A stretch of 64,000 nt of DNA from DAITPV01 sp050692555 (GCA_050692555.1 JBOGVS010000008.1:13637-77636); one strand, 5' to 3'. Shown: positions 17,717 to 26,460, numbered from the stretch's first letter. Numbers and translations are program-made. The notes: generated by a model not told the origin, from the sequence alone.

Positions 17717-19123
17717 ATGAGGCGGATCTGGCGCCTCCGTGGCCAGCGTGGGGCCATCTCCATCGAGTACGTCGGCGTGCTCGTGTTCGTGGTGGGGCTG
17801 GTCCTGGCGGTCCTGGCCACCTCGCCCGGGATCGGCCAGCTGGTGACCTCGGGTCTCCAACGGGCGGTGTGTGCCGTCACCGGCGAGGGATGTGGGGTCT
17901 CGGAGGGCGGCTCGGGTGGACCGCCCGCCGGAGGGCCGGGCGAGGCCGTGGGGGGATCTCCGGCCGGTGGTGATCCCGCCGGAACCCTCGGCGGAGACCC
18001 TCTCGGTGGTGACCCCCCCGAGACCCTCGGTGGCGGCGCCACCGACCCCGTGTCGGATCAGGCCTCCGCCGAGGAGGAGGAAGAGGACGGCGGCGACGAC
18101 GACGGTGACGACGGTGGCGGTGGAGGCATCCTCGGAGCCCTGGGCGACGTCGGCGGAACCCTGGGCGACGTCGGCGGGGGGATCGTGGATGGCGTCGCGG
18201 GGGGCGCCTCCGCGGTGTGGGAAGGCGGAGGGGACGTCGCCGGGACCCTGTGGGAGGGCGGCCAGGCCGTGGCCGGCGGTCTGTGGGAGGGCGGCAAGCA
18301 GGCCGTCGGGGTGGTCAAGGGGATCGGCGAGGGCGTCTGGGGGATGGGCGAGGGCCTGGTGCAGCTCGGTTGGGGGGCCCTCAACGTTTCGTTCAAGAGC
18401 GGTCTCCTCAACGCCCTCATCGACTTCGAGGGCTTCAAACAGCAGTGGGAGCAGAACATCGGCTTCGCCGACCACGTCGTGCACAACCCGGGGGATGTCG
18501 TCTCCGGGCTGTGGCATGGGATCACCGATCCCATCGTCGAGGACTGGAACAACGGGAACTACGGAGAGGCGGTGGGCCGGGGACTGGTGGAGGTCGTCGG
18601 GATCTTTGTGGGTCCCAAGGGAGCGAACAAGCTCGGCGCCGCGGGGAAGATCGGAACCAAGGCCGACGACGCCGCCGACCTGGGAAGGGTTGACGAGCTC
18701 GGCGATGCCGGGCGGCTCGACGACGCCGGGGACGCCGGGCGGCTCGACGACGCCGGCACTCCGCCCGTCGTCACCCGGCGGAACGCCTCCAGGGTCCTGG
18801 CCCGGAACATGGAGAACGCCGGTACGGCTCGACCTCCGGGAACCGCCGCTCACCACATCGTGGCGTTCGGCGACGATCGGGCAGCCGACGCGCGGGCTCT
18901 CCTGGACTCCTTCGGGATCGACATCAACGACGCGTCCAACGGTGTGTTCCTGCCATGCAGGAAGACCTGTCAGGCCCAGGGGATGTGGCATCCCTCGCTG
19001 CACACCGACACGTACCATGCAGAGGTGTTCACCCGGCTGAGGCAGGCCACCACCCCGGAGGAAGCCATCGAGATCCTTGACGCCATCCGCGAGGAGCTGC
19101 TGATCGGGACGTTTCCCCGCTGA
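17717..19123 (+). CDS. Flp-pilin-headed AHH-family nuclease toxin (polymorphic-toxin-like)
   Basis: 468 residues in three parts. Residues 9-38 form a class III prepilin signal: RG-AISIEYVG then a long hydrophobic helix, with Glu at +5 and Tyr at +6 after the expected cleavage Gly. It closely matches the Flp pilin at 30269. Residues 60-130 are Gly/Pro-rich then strongly acidic. Residues 140-345 hold amphipathic WEGG repeats and a segment like the pre-toxin domain of secreted toxins (HGITDPIVEDWNNGNYGEAV). Residues 350-468 are an AHH nuclease: TAAHHIVAFG, GIDINDASNGVFLP, HPSLHTDTYHAEV. Stop and immunity start overlap as TGATG. Toxin and delivery roles are inference. Confidence 0.72.
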   Translation: MRRIWRLRGQRGAISIEYVGVLVFVVGLVLAVLATSPGIGQLVTSGLQRAVCAVTGEGCGVSEGGSGGPPAGGPGEAVGGSPAGGDPAGTLGGDPLGGDPPETLGGGATDPVSDQASAEEEEEDGGDDDGDDGGGGGILGALGDVGGTLGDVGGGIVDGVAGGASAVWEGGGDVAGTLWEGGQAVAGGLWEGGKQAVGVVKGIGEGVWGMGEGLVQLGWGALNVSFKSGLLNALIDFEGFKQQWEQNIGFADHVVHNPGDVVSGLWHGITDPIVEDWNNGNYGEAVGRGLVEVVGIFVGPKGANKLGAAGKIGTKADDAADLGRVDELGDAGRLDDAGDAGRLDDAGTPPVVTRRNASRVLARNMENAGTARPPGTAAHHIVAFGDDRAADARALLDSFGIDINDASNGVFLPCRKTCQAQGMWHPSLHTDTYHAEVFTRLRQATTPEEAIEILDAIREELLIGTFPR

Positions 19124-19683
19124 TGGACGTGTATGTCCTCGATGCCGACGCAAACCGGTTCCAGAACCTGATCCTGGCCCGGGAGGAGGACCGTCGGCGT
19201 CTGATCGGGGCGTTCGACGGGACTCCGATGGCCGGCACCTGGACCCCGCCGCGCGTGGAAGTGCTGGCGGAAGAGGACGGCGCCGCCCGTCCACCCGGTG
19301 ACTTCCCCAGCCTGGGCGGGTACGCACCGGTGTTCAGTCGCCGGGCCACCGATGCGGTGGAAGACCTGCTGGAGGATGCCGGGGAGCTCCTGCCCCTGGA
19401 CTCGCCGGACGGCACCTACCTGGTCTTCAACGTGACCCGGGTGCTCGACGCGCTCGACGAGGATCGCTCCGACGTCCGTCGGTTCAAGAGCACGGGCAGG
19501 ATCATGAACATCGATCGGTACCAACTGATCCCCGAGCGCATCGGGGACGCCCCGATCTTCAAGCTCAGCCAGATCCCCCGGATGTACACGTTCGTCACCG
19601 ATCGATTCGTGCACCGGGTCCGCGACGCCGGCCTGGCGGGCTTCTTGTTCGACCGGAAGGTGTGGTCGGACTCCGGGGAATGA
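19123..19683 (+). CDS. Putative immunity protein, Imm11/DUF1629-like
   Basis: 186 residues, no signal or membrane segment, so cytosolic. The C-terminal half resembles the Imm11 (DUF1629) immunity family: YLVFNVTRVLDALDEDRSDV, then IFKLSQIPRMYTFVTDRFVH and AGLAGFLFDRKVW. In that family the conserved order is F/N-V-x-x-x-x-D, IFKL, a tyrosine/phenylalanine-valine-threonine/serine-D strand and a final G-F-x-F. Its start overlaps the stop of the AHH nuclease gene, so the pair is co-translated as expected for a toxin and its antidote. Immunity against this particular toxin is inferred from position and family, not shown. Confidence 0.68.
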   Translation: MDVYVLDADANRFQNLILAREEDRRRLIGAFDGTPMAGTWTPPRVEVLAEEDGAARPPGDFPSLGGYAPVFSRRATDAVEDLLEDAGELLPLDSPDGTYLVFNVTRVLDALDEDRSDVRRFKSTGRIMNIDRYQLIPERIGDAPIFKLSQIPRMYTFVTDRFVHRVRDAGLAGFLFDRKVWSDSGE

Positions 19684-19725
19684 CCCCCGCCGGGCTCCGC
19701 CGCACGGGGCTACAATTGGCGGCCC

Positions 19726-21633
19726 ATGGCTGGCCCCGAGCCCCGGACTCCGGAAGCGGATCCCGCCGAGGCAGGGGGCCGGGCCGGATCGCCCACGGAG
19801 ACCGACCGCATCGGCTCCGAAGACGAACCTCCCCGTACCGGCCTGTTGGCCCGAGCCGCCGATCGGGGTGGCGCCTGGAACCCCGAGGCCGCTGACCGCT
19901 GGCGGGAATCGGTACTTCTCCGGCTGGTCCGGATGGAGCGGCTGCTCGAGCAATCGGCGTCCCGCCTCCCGCCCATCGAGGAGCTCGAGCGTCGGATCGC
20001 CGAGGACACCCAGTCCCGCCTGGCCCAACTCGCCGCGGACGTGAGCCGGGCTCGCGAGGAGATGGGATCCCTGGCCAAGAGCCTGGAGACCGTTCGGGCG
20101 CAGGCCCTGGGCCGAGTGGACTCGGCCAGGTCGGAGACCCTGGAGCGGGTGGAGGCGGCCCGGGCCGAGACCATTCAGAGCGTGGAGGCCGCCCGGACCG
20201 ATGCCTCGGAGCGGATGGATGCGGCTCGCTCGGAGGTGGTCGCCCAGGTCGACGCCGGGCGCGCCGACACCGCGGAGCGGGTGGAGGCCGCCGGCGCCCG
20301 GCTGGCCGGGGAAGTCGAGGCGTCGTTCGACCGGCGGCTGGCGGCCCTATCGGAGGAGCTCCCCGGTGCGGTGGCCGGCAGGTTCGCTGAGCTCACCGGT
20401 ACGTGGAGGGAGGAGGTCCGGACCGCGCTCCAGGAGGCTCGGGCGGCGACGGTCGAGCAGAACCGGAACCTATCCACGCAGCTCCGTGCGGTGACCGACG
20501 CTCAGGCCTCGTTGGCCGGGATGGTGGAGAAGCTGGCCAAGGCCGTCCGGGAGGAGCGGAAGGCCACCGCGGAAGCGCTTCGCTCGACGATGGCCAACAC
20601 CGAGGCCGCCTTGTCGGAGGCGACGGCTCAGTTCACCGCGGAGCTCCGGGGCCAGGCGGAGGGAACCACCGAGGATCTGCGGGTGATGGTGGGCGAGTAC
20701 GTCAGCCAGCTCCGGCTGGCCATCGAAGGCTCGCTGGGGGCCCTCCAGGCCTCCGCCGAAGAGGCCACCACGGCCCTTCGGTCGGATGTGGAATCGGTCC
20801 GTGACGAGGTCGCCACGGCCACCCAAGGTCTGCGGAGCGAGGTCGAGACCCGGGCCTCCGCGCTCCGGGGCCAGGTCCAGGAGGTCGGCGGGCTCCTCCA
20901 TTCACTCCGGGAGGCCGAGGGGGCCTTGACCGAGTCGGTCCGGGCCGCCGTGGGCCGGATCGAGGGCCTGGCCGAGGTCATCGAGTCCCTCGGTCACCGC
21001 CGGGGATTCAGGCAGCTCGTGGAGAGCGAGGAGGAGCTCCGGGAGCAGCAGGCCCGGTTGGTCGGGGAGCTCACCGCCGCGGGTGAGGGCCTTCGGGGGC
21101 ACATCGGGAGCACCGAGCAACGGGTGGACGCCATGGGCGAGGCAGCTCGCGCCGTCGAGGTCGCTCAGGCCCAGGTGGCCGAGCGGGTCTCCGCCTCCGT
21201 GGAAGCCCTTCGAGGATCCCTCCCCGCCCTTGCCGACGAGCTTCGGGCCCGGGCGGCCGAGGAGCTGGCTCACGCCGTCGAGGACGTCCGTTCCTCAGTC
21301 GCCGAGAAGCTCCCCGGCGACGAGACCCTGGCGGACGTGCGGGAGCTCTCCGCCGCGCACCGCGATCTGGATCGGGCCACGGCCGCCCTCCGGGCGGAGG
21401 TGGAGGGCCTGCGCCAGCGGATCGAGGGTTGGGGCGCCCCCCGCTCGGACCCCCGGCTGGCCAAGGAGCTGAGCGAGGTGGCCGGCAGGGTGGAGCGCCT
21501 GGAGGACCGGGTCTCCCTCCAGATCGACCGGCTCGAGCCGATTGTCGCTTCTGTGGAAGCCCATCTGGGCAAGCTGGTCGAAGAGGTCGAAAGGCCGTCC
21601 CGGCCTCGCGGGCTGTTCGGTCGACGCGGCTGA
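19726..21633 (+). CDS. Long coiled-coil protein with hendecad repeats
   Basis: 635 residues, nearly all predicted coiled coil after a disordered, acidic N-terminus (about 1-50). Residues 130-195 consist of six tandem 11-residue units of the type RVEAARAETIQ, a hendecad pattern giving a slightly right-handed coil. Further Ala/Glu/Arg heptads run to about residue 610, and the protein ends in a basic tail (SRPRGLFGRRG). No membrane segment or signal. I do not recognise a named family; apolipoprotein-like or phasin-like coiled coils are the nearest impression. It lies between the toxin pair and the Tad operon in the same direction, with TACAAT 10 bp before its ATG as a possible -10 element. Confidence 0.75.
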   Translation: MAGPEPRTPEADPAEAGGRAGSPTETDRIGSEDEPPRTGLLARAADRGGAWNPEAADRWRESVLLRLVRMERLLEQSASRLPPIEELERRIAEDTQSRLAQLAADVSRAREEMGSLAKSLETVRAQALGRVDSARSETLERVEAARAETIQSVEAARTDASERMDAARSEVVAQVDAGRADTAERVEAAGARLAGEVEASFDRRLAALSEELPGAVAGRFAELTGTWREEVRTALQEARAATVEQNRNLSTQLRAVTDAQASLAGMVEKLAKAVREERKATAEALRSTMANTEAALSEATAQFTAELRGQAEGTTEDLRVMVGEYVSQLRLAIEGSLGALQASAEEATTALRSDVESVRDEVATATQGLRSEVETRASALRGQVQEVGGLLHSLREAEGALTESVRAAVGRIEGLAEVIESLGHRRGFRQLVESEEELREQQARLVGELTAAGEGLRGHIGSTEQRVDAMGEAARAVEVAQAQVAERVSASVEALRGSLPALADELRARAAEELAHAVEDVRSSVAEKLPGDETLADVRELSAAHRDLDRATAALRAEVEGLRQRIEGWGAPRSDPRLAKELSEVAGRVERLEDRVSLQIDRLEPIVASVEAHLGKLVEEVERPSRPRGLFGRRG

Positions 21634-21707
21634 CCGGGCCCGGGTGGCAAGAACTCGGGGGTGGGAGTACCTTCTGGCCAGCCCGCGCATCTTCCTGGGA
21701 GGGTGGT

Positions 21708-22538
21708 GTGCCCGGCATCGTAGCCATCGGGTTCCAGGGTGGGTCCGGCGCGACGGAGGGTGAGGTTCGCGGGTTTCCGCTCGCCCTGTCGAAGGAGCAC
21801 CTCGAGCCGCTGATCGACGCCGTGGGTGCGGCCATCGACCAGGCGGGGCACGCCATCGCCGTGTACCCGACGTGGGCGCCTCCCTCCAGCCTCCAGCGGC
21901 TGGCCACGGTGCGTGCCGCGACGGATATCCGTCGTCTGGCCGTGTACCCCACGTCCCTTCCACCGCTGGCGGGGGCGGTGCTCGCAGAATTGGCTGCTGC
22001 GGTCTCCACCTACGTGCCCTCGCCGGGGGTCCTGCTCTCGGGGCTGCGCCGACTGGAGAACGAGCTGATCGTCGCAGCCTGGCTCGGTAGCGTCGCCCGT
22101 CTCCGCGAGCCTCAGCCCGGGCTGGGCCAGCACCTGGCGTCCTGGTGGCCCGGCACGGCCTTCGCCGTGGCGCTCCTTCCCCAGCCGATCATCCGGCGCC
22201 TGACCAAGAAGGACCGCCGTCTGGCCGTCCCCGAGCCCCGGGAGCCGATCCGCCTTGCGATGTCCGTTCACGAAGGTGATCCGGCGTGGGTCCGGGAGGT
22301 GCTGGTTCCGTCCCTGGGACTCCCGCCGGTGGACCAGGTGGCGCCCACGCCCGAGGGCCCATCCTGGTGGGGGACCCGCCGGCTCGTCGAGGTGGTCGGC
22401 CACCCCACCGACATCTCGGCCCTGGCGGGGCGGATCAGCCTGGGCGTGGAGGGGTCGCTGTGCGGGTGGTGCGATGAGACCATCGCGTCGAACCCCTGTC
22501 CGTTCTGCGGACTCGACTCCCGCCGAGGTGCGGCATGA
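21708..22538 (+). CDS. Unknown protein with C-terminal zinc ribbon, first gene of Tad operon
   Basis: 276 residues, family not recognised. The start GTG 21708 follows GGGAGGGTG. The main part alternates hydrophobic strands and helices (AAIDQAGHAIAVYPTWAPPS; IRLAMSVHEGDPAWVREVLV) and has two PTSLPP/PTWAPP motifs spaced by about 30 residues, suggesting internal duplication. The end carries CGWCDETIASNPCPFCG, a C-x2-C-x8-C-x2-C zinc ribbon. No signal peptide or membrane helix is evident. Its stop overlaps the cpaB ATG by four bases, so it is co-translated with the pilus genes and is probably a cytosolic regulator or assembly factor of this system. Confidence 0.68.
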   Translation: MPGIVAIGFQGGSGATEGEVRGFPLALSKEHLEPLIDAVGAAIDQAGHAIAVYPTWAPPSSLQRLATVRAATDIRRLAVYPTSLPPLAGAVLAELAAAVSTYVPSPGVLLSGLRRLENELIVAAWLGSVARLREPQPGLGQHLASWWPGTAFAVALLPQPIIRRLTKKDRRLAVPEPREPIRLAMSVHEGDPAWVREVLVPSLGLPPVDQVAPTPEGPSWWGTRRLVEVVGHPTDISALAGRISLGVEGSLCGWCDETIASNPCPFCGLDSRRGAA

Positions 22539-23248
22539 ATCCCCGCCAGCGGCGAGGGGTGATCCTGCTGGGACTGGCCGTCCTGGGCGGAGTTGCGGTG
22601 TTCGTGTTGGTGGCCGGATACGTGGCCGACGTCCGCTCGCAGGTGGGCCACATGATGACGGTCCAGCGGCTAACCGAGGACGTGCCGGCCTTCACGGCGG
22701 TGAGTGCGGACATGGTCGAGGAGGTACGGATCCCCGAGCGGTGGGCGCCCGAGCACGCCATCACCGAGCCCGTGGACCTGGCCGGCCGGATCGCCTCCAC
22801 CGATCTCCCCAGTGGATCCCTCCTCCAGGAAGGGATGCTGATCCCCCAGCCCGCCATCGAGCCGGGGGAGCGGGAGGTGGCCATCCTGGTCGACGCCGAG
22901 ACCGGCGTCGCCGGGAAGATCTCGCCCGGGAGCGTGGTGGACATCTTCGCCACCTTCGAGGTGGACACCGCCAATCGGTGCGCCGTCGTCCTGGTGCCCG
23001 GGGCCTCGGTCGTGGACGTGGGCCGCCCGGCCCCCCGGGAGGTGGTCACCGAGCAGGGTGGCCTGGGCCAGCAGGCCGTGGTCCCGGTGACCTTCACCCT
23101 CACCCCCACTGACTCCCTCAGGCTGGTCCACGCGGAGAGCTATGCCACCGAGGTCCGGCTTGGCCTGGTCCGCCCCGGCGACGCGATCGTCGAGCCCCCC
23201 GCTCCGTTCTGCGGGCCGAAGGCGGCTCGGGTGAGGGGGGCCGAGTGA
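22535..23248 (+). CDS. cpaB: Flp pilus assembly protein CpaB/RcpC-like, SAF domain
   Basis: 237 residues. One N-terminal membrane helix (GVILLGLAVLGGVAVFVLVA, about residues 8-28) anchors an extracytoplasmic part. Residues about 42-105 form the SAF domain (VQRLTEDVPAFTAVSADMVE, then DLAGRIASTDLPSGSLLQEG), the hallmark of CpaB/RcpC. Residues 108-200 match the adjoining RcpC beta region (REVAILVDAETGVAGKISPG, SVVDIFATF). In Tad systems this protein lines the export path; in Gram-positives it likely spans the wall side. It overlaps both the zinc-ribbon gene and the cpaE gene by four bases. Confidence 0.86.
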   Translation: MNPRQRRGVILLGLAVLGGVAVFVLVAGYVADVRSQVGHMMTVQRLTEDVPAFTAVSADMVEEVRIPERWAPEHAITEPVDLAGRIASTDLPSGSLLQEGMLIPQPAIEPGEREVAILVDAETGVAGKISPGSVVDIFATFEVDTANRCAVVLVPGASVVDVGRPAPREVVTEQGGLGQQAVVPVTFTLTPTDSLRLVHAESYATEVRLGLVRPGDAIVEPPAPFCGPKAARVRGAE

Positions 23249-24780
23249 GCAACAACGTCCTCCTGGGGATCGGGGCGCCGGGCAAGGCGGCCGAGGTCGC
23301 CGCCCTGGTGCACGAGGACTCGGTGTTCACCGTGGTGGACGTGGCCGCCGACGCCGAGGCGGTGATGGCTGCCCTCCGAAGCTGGGAGGTCGACGCCGTC
23401 GTTCTCCTCGAAGACCTCGGACCGATCCCGGTGATGGATCTGGCGCGCCAGATCGGGATCCGGTTCCCCGGCGTGGGAGTGGTGTTGGTCGTCCGGGAGT
23501 CGACGCCCGAGGTCCTCCGTGCCGCCCTGCAGGCGGGGGTGCGGGACGTGCTCACCTGGCGTCCCAACGTGGAGGAGCTCCAGGGCGCGCTGCGGGGGGC
23601 GATCGATTGGTCGACGCAGCTCCGGGAACGCATCGCCGCGGGAGGCGTGGAGGAGGACGAAGGGCTCGGCACCGTGGGGGGGATGATGGTGGCGGTCGCC
23701 GGGGCCAAGGGGGGCGTGGGAACGACCACCATGGCGGTCCATCTGGCCCTGGCCGCGGCCACCGAGTCGGGCGATCGTCGGGTGTGCCTGGTCGACTTCG
23801 ACCTGCAGACCGGCGACGTGGCCAGCCTCCTGGCCCTCACCCACCGGCGGACGGTGTCCGACCTGGTGGAGGTGGCCGGGGAGATCTCCCCCCGCCAGCT
23901 CGAGAACACGCTGTACATGCATCCCTCCGGTCTCAGCGTGTTGCTCCCACCGGCCGAGGGCGAGCGGGGAGAGGAAGTGGGAGCCGACGTGGCGCGATCG
24001 ATCCTCGGAGGGATCAAGTCCCACTACGACGTCGTGGTGGTGGATCTGGGGTCCGTGGTCACCGAGGCCAACGCGGTGGTCGCGGAGATGGCGGAGGTGG
24101 TCATCATCGTGACCACCCCCGACGTGCCGGCCCTTCGAGGGGTCAACCGGCTGGTGAGGTTGTGGGAGCGCCTCCACATCCGCAAGAAGAACGACGTGCG
24201 CGTGCTGGTGAACCGGGTCAGCCGGGCCATCGAGGTACAGCCGGACCTGGTGGGAAAGGTGGTGGAGGCGCCGCTGCTGCGCTCGACGGTGCCCGCCGCA
24301 TTCCGGGAGGTGGAGGCGGCGGCCAACACCGGCGACCCCGCGGCCCTCCAGGACGGTGGGATCCGCAAGGCTCTTCGCAGGCTGGCCGCGGAGGTGGGGT
24401 TGTCCGCTCCCGCCGTCCGGCGCCGGTCTCGGGCACGGGAGGAGTCCGGGGCCTTCTCCGTGGAGACGGCCGGCCTGGCCAGTGTGCTCATCACGGTCGC
24501 CCTCCTCCTGTGGCAGATCGTGCTCACCGGGTACACGTTCGTCCTGGCCGGACACGCCGCACGCGAGGGGGCCAGAGAGCTCGCCGTGGACGGGAACGTG
24601 TCGGCCGCGGTCCGAGCCGATCTCCCCGCCGGATGGCTGGAAGGGATGAAGGTCGATCGGGAGGAGGAGGCCGTGGTGGTCAGCCTCTCGGTCCCGGCGC
24701 TGGCACCCGGAGTGGAGACCCCGTTCCGGATCACCGTGCGGGCGGGGACGGTGGTCGAGGAACGGGGGATGCCGCCATGA
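23245..24780 (+). CDS. CpaE-like MinD ATPase fused to a TadE-like pseudopilin
   Basis: 511 residues. Residues 1-120 look like a pseudo-receiver domain without the acidic pocket. Residues 145-390 are a MinD/ParA-type ATPase with the deviant Walker A GAKGGVGTTTMAVHLA and DVVVVDLGSVV, as in CpaE/TadZ, which localises the Tad machine. From about residue 398 the chain continues as a TadE-like pseudopilin: ESG-AFSVETAG, with Glu at +5, a hydrophobic helix (LASVLITVALLLWQIVLTGY) and HAAREGARELA. Normally these are separate genes. The GTG start overlaps cpaB and the stop overlaps tadE. If a prepilin peptidase cuts after Gly, the ATPase and pilin parts would be released separately. Confidence 0.82.
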   Translation: MSNNVLLGIGAPGKAAEVAALVHEDSVFTVVDVAADAEAVMAALRSWEVDAVVLLEDLGPIPVMDLARQIGIRFPGVGVVLVVRESTPEVLRAALQAGVRDVLTWRPNVEELQGALRGAIDWSTQLRERIAAGGVEEDEGLGTVGGMMVAVAGAKGGVGTTTMAVHLALAAATESGDRRVCLVDFDLQTGDVASLLALTHRRTVSDLVEVAGEISPRQLENTLYMHPSGLSVLLPPAEGERGEEVGADVARSILGGIKSHYDVVVVDLGSVVTEANAVVAEMAEVVIIVTTPDVPALRGVNRLVRLWERLHIRKKNDVRVLVNRVSRAIEVQPDLVGKVVEAPLLRSTVPAAFREVEAAANTGDPAALQDGGIRKALRRLAAEVGLSAPAVRRRSRAREESGAFSVETAGLASVLITVALLLWQIVLTGYTFVLAGHAAREGARELAVDGNVSAAVRADLPAGWLEGMKVDREEEAVVVSLSVPALAPGVETPFRITVRAGTVVEERGMPP

Positions 24781-25121
24781 TCCTCCGGGCGGCAGGCGAG
24801 CGGGGCTCCGCGTCGCTGGAGTTCACCGGCCTTCTGCCGTACCTGTTGCTGGCGGCGCTGTTCGCCTGGCAGCTCCTCCTGGCCACGTTCACGGTGACCG
24901 CCGCGGAGAACGCCGCCCGGACCGGCAGCCGGGCGGAGAGCCTGGGACGTGACGGGATCGAAGCGGCCGTGGACGCCCTGCCGGGATGGCTCCGCGACGA
25001 CGCCTCGGCGCGGGCGGAGGGCACGCTGGTCCGGGTGACGATCGAGGTGCCCATCGTGTTCCCGGGCCTGTCCGTCGACGACATGACGGTGTCCCGGACC
25101 GCCGAGCTCCCTTCCGAGTGA
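24777..25121 (+). CDS. TadE-like pseudopilin
   Basis: 114 residues. The N-terminal ERG-SASLEFTG is a prepilin cleavage site with Glu at +5, followed by a membrane helix (PYLLLAALFAWQLLLATFTV) and the family sequence AAENAARTGSRA. The rest is a small beta-rich extracellular domain (LVRVTIEVPIVFPGLS). TadE/TadF minor pilins prime assembly of Flp pili. ATG 24777 overlaps the stop of the CpaE-TadE fusion; cpaF begins 4 bp after its stop. Confidence 0.82.
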   Translation: MILRAAGERGSASLEFTGLLPYLLLAALFAWQLLLATFTVTAAENAARTGSRAESLGRDGIEAAVDALPGWLRDDASARAEGTLVRVTIEVPIVFPGLSVDDMTVSRTAELPSE

Positions 25122-25125
25122 CGTC

Positions 25126-26457
25126 ATGGGTCTGAAGGATCGACTGGCGGCCGAGCGGCAACGGGAGGATCTCCGCGGCTCCGAGGACGAGATCCTCGCC
25201 CACCTTCGCCGCCGGCTGATGGAGGAGGTGGACCTGGGGGAGATCTCCCGGCTGACCACGACGCAGCGGCGGGCCCGGCTCGAACGGATCGTCAGCCACC
25301 TTGTCACCCGGGAGGGGCCGGTGCTCTCCACCGCGGAGCGCGGCTCCCTGATCCGGCAGATCGTCGACGCGGCCCTTGGCCTGGGGGTCATCGAGCCGTT
25401 CCTGGCTGACGAGACCGTGACCGAGATCATGGTCAACGGCCCCTCCGACATCTGGGTGGAACGGGACGGCCGCCTCGAGCGGGTCAACGTCAGCTTCGAG
25501 AGCGAGGCCCAGCTCTACCAGACCATCGACCGCATCGTGCAGACCGTGAACCGCCGGGTGGACGAGTCGAGCCCGATGGTCGACGCCAGGCTGCCGACGG
25601 GGGAGAGGGTCAACGTGATCATCCCGCCGCTGTCTCTGCGAGGACCGATCGTCACCATCCGCCGGTTCCCCCGCTCCTATTCCATGGAGCAGCTCGTGGC
25701 CATGGGCAGCCTGGAGGAGCCCATGGCCGAACTGCTGGCCGCGTTCGTCCGGGCTCGCCTCAACATCATCATCTCCGGAGGGACCGCCACGGGGAAGACC
25801 ACGCTTCTGAACGCGCTGTCGGCGTTCATCCCCCCCGGGGAGCGGATCATCACCATCGAGGACAGCGCCGAGCTCCAGCTCCGCCAGCCCCACGTGATCT
25901 CGCTTGAGTCCCGTCCCCCGAACGTCGAGGGCAAGGGGGAGACCACCATCCGGGACCTGGTCCGGAACAGCCTCCGGATGCGTCCCGACCGCATCCTGGT
26001 CGGCGAGGTCCGGGGCGCCGAGACCCTCGACATGCTCCAGGCCATGAACACCGGACACGAGGGATCCATCGCCACCCTCCACGCCAACTCCACCGAGGAC
26101 GCCATCGTCAGGCTTCAGACGCTGGCGGGGATGACCGACGTGAAGATCCTGGTCGAGGCGGTCCGGGACCAGATCAACAGCGCCATCGACGTGATCGTTC
26201 AGCTGGCCCGGGCCCCGGACGGAGCCCGCCGGATCGTGGAGATCGCCGCCGTCGCCTCTCGCCGGTGGGAGACGTTTCGGCTGGCCACCCTGGCCCGATT
26301 CGAGCCCGACCCGATCGGCCCCGACCGCGTGGTGACCGGGCGGTTCGGGTCGTTCCGCCTTCCCCCGGACTTGCTCCGGCGCCTGGAGCTGTCGGGGGAG
26401 CAGGTGTCCGAGGCGTATGCCGAGGCCACCGTGGCCCCCGAGCGGGAGGCGAGCTGA
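25126..26457 (+). CDS. cpaF: Tad secretion ATPase CpaF/TadA
   Basis: 443 residues, type II/IV secretion ATPase. The N-terminal domain (about 1-110) is helical; the ASP-box-like region reads TVTEIMVNGPSDIWVERDGR. Walker A is GGTATGKTTLLNAL near residue 222, the Asp box TIEDSAELQL, Walker B ILVGEVRGAETLDMLQAMNT, and the His box GHEGSIATLHANS. It powers assembly (and possibly retraction) of Flp pili as a hexamer on the cytoplasmic side of TadB/TadC. ATG 25126 has GAGTGACGTC rather than a strong ribosome site, consistent with coupling to tadE 4 bp upstream. Confidence 0.93.
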   Translation: MGLKDRLAAERQREDLRGSEDEILAHLRRRLMEEVDLGEISRLTTTQRRARLERIVSHLVTREGPVLSTAERGSLIRQIVDAALGLGVIEPFLADETVTEIMVNGPSDIWVERDGRLERVNVSFESEAQLYQTIDRIVQTVNRRVDESSPMVDARLPTGERVNVIIPPLSLRGPIVTIRRFPRSYSMEQLVAMGSLEEPMAELLAAFVRARLNIIISGGTATGKTTLLNALSAFIPPGERIITIEDSAELQLRQPHVISLESRPPNVEGKGETTIRDLVRNSLRMRPDRILVGEVRGAETLDMLQAMNTGHEGSIATLHANSTEDAIVRLQTLAGMTDVKILVEAVRDQINSAIDVIVQLARAPDGARRIVEIAAVASRRWETFRLATLARFEPDPIGPDRVVTGRFGSFRLPPDLLRRLELSGEQVSEAYAEATVAPEREAS

Positions 26458-26460
26458 GCG

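Noticed and set aside
17618..19327. A 569-codon minus-strand frame opposite the toxin gene
   Set aside because: The plus-strand frame carries a pilin signal and AHH motifs; the minus frame is low-complexity and starts and stops without ribosome sites.
20113..20310. 33-bp tandem periodicity that could suggest a CRISPR-like array
   Set aside because: The units are contiguous, diverged and in frame with 11-residue coiled-coil repeats; there are no spacers.
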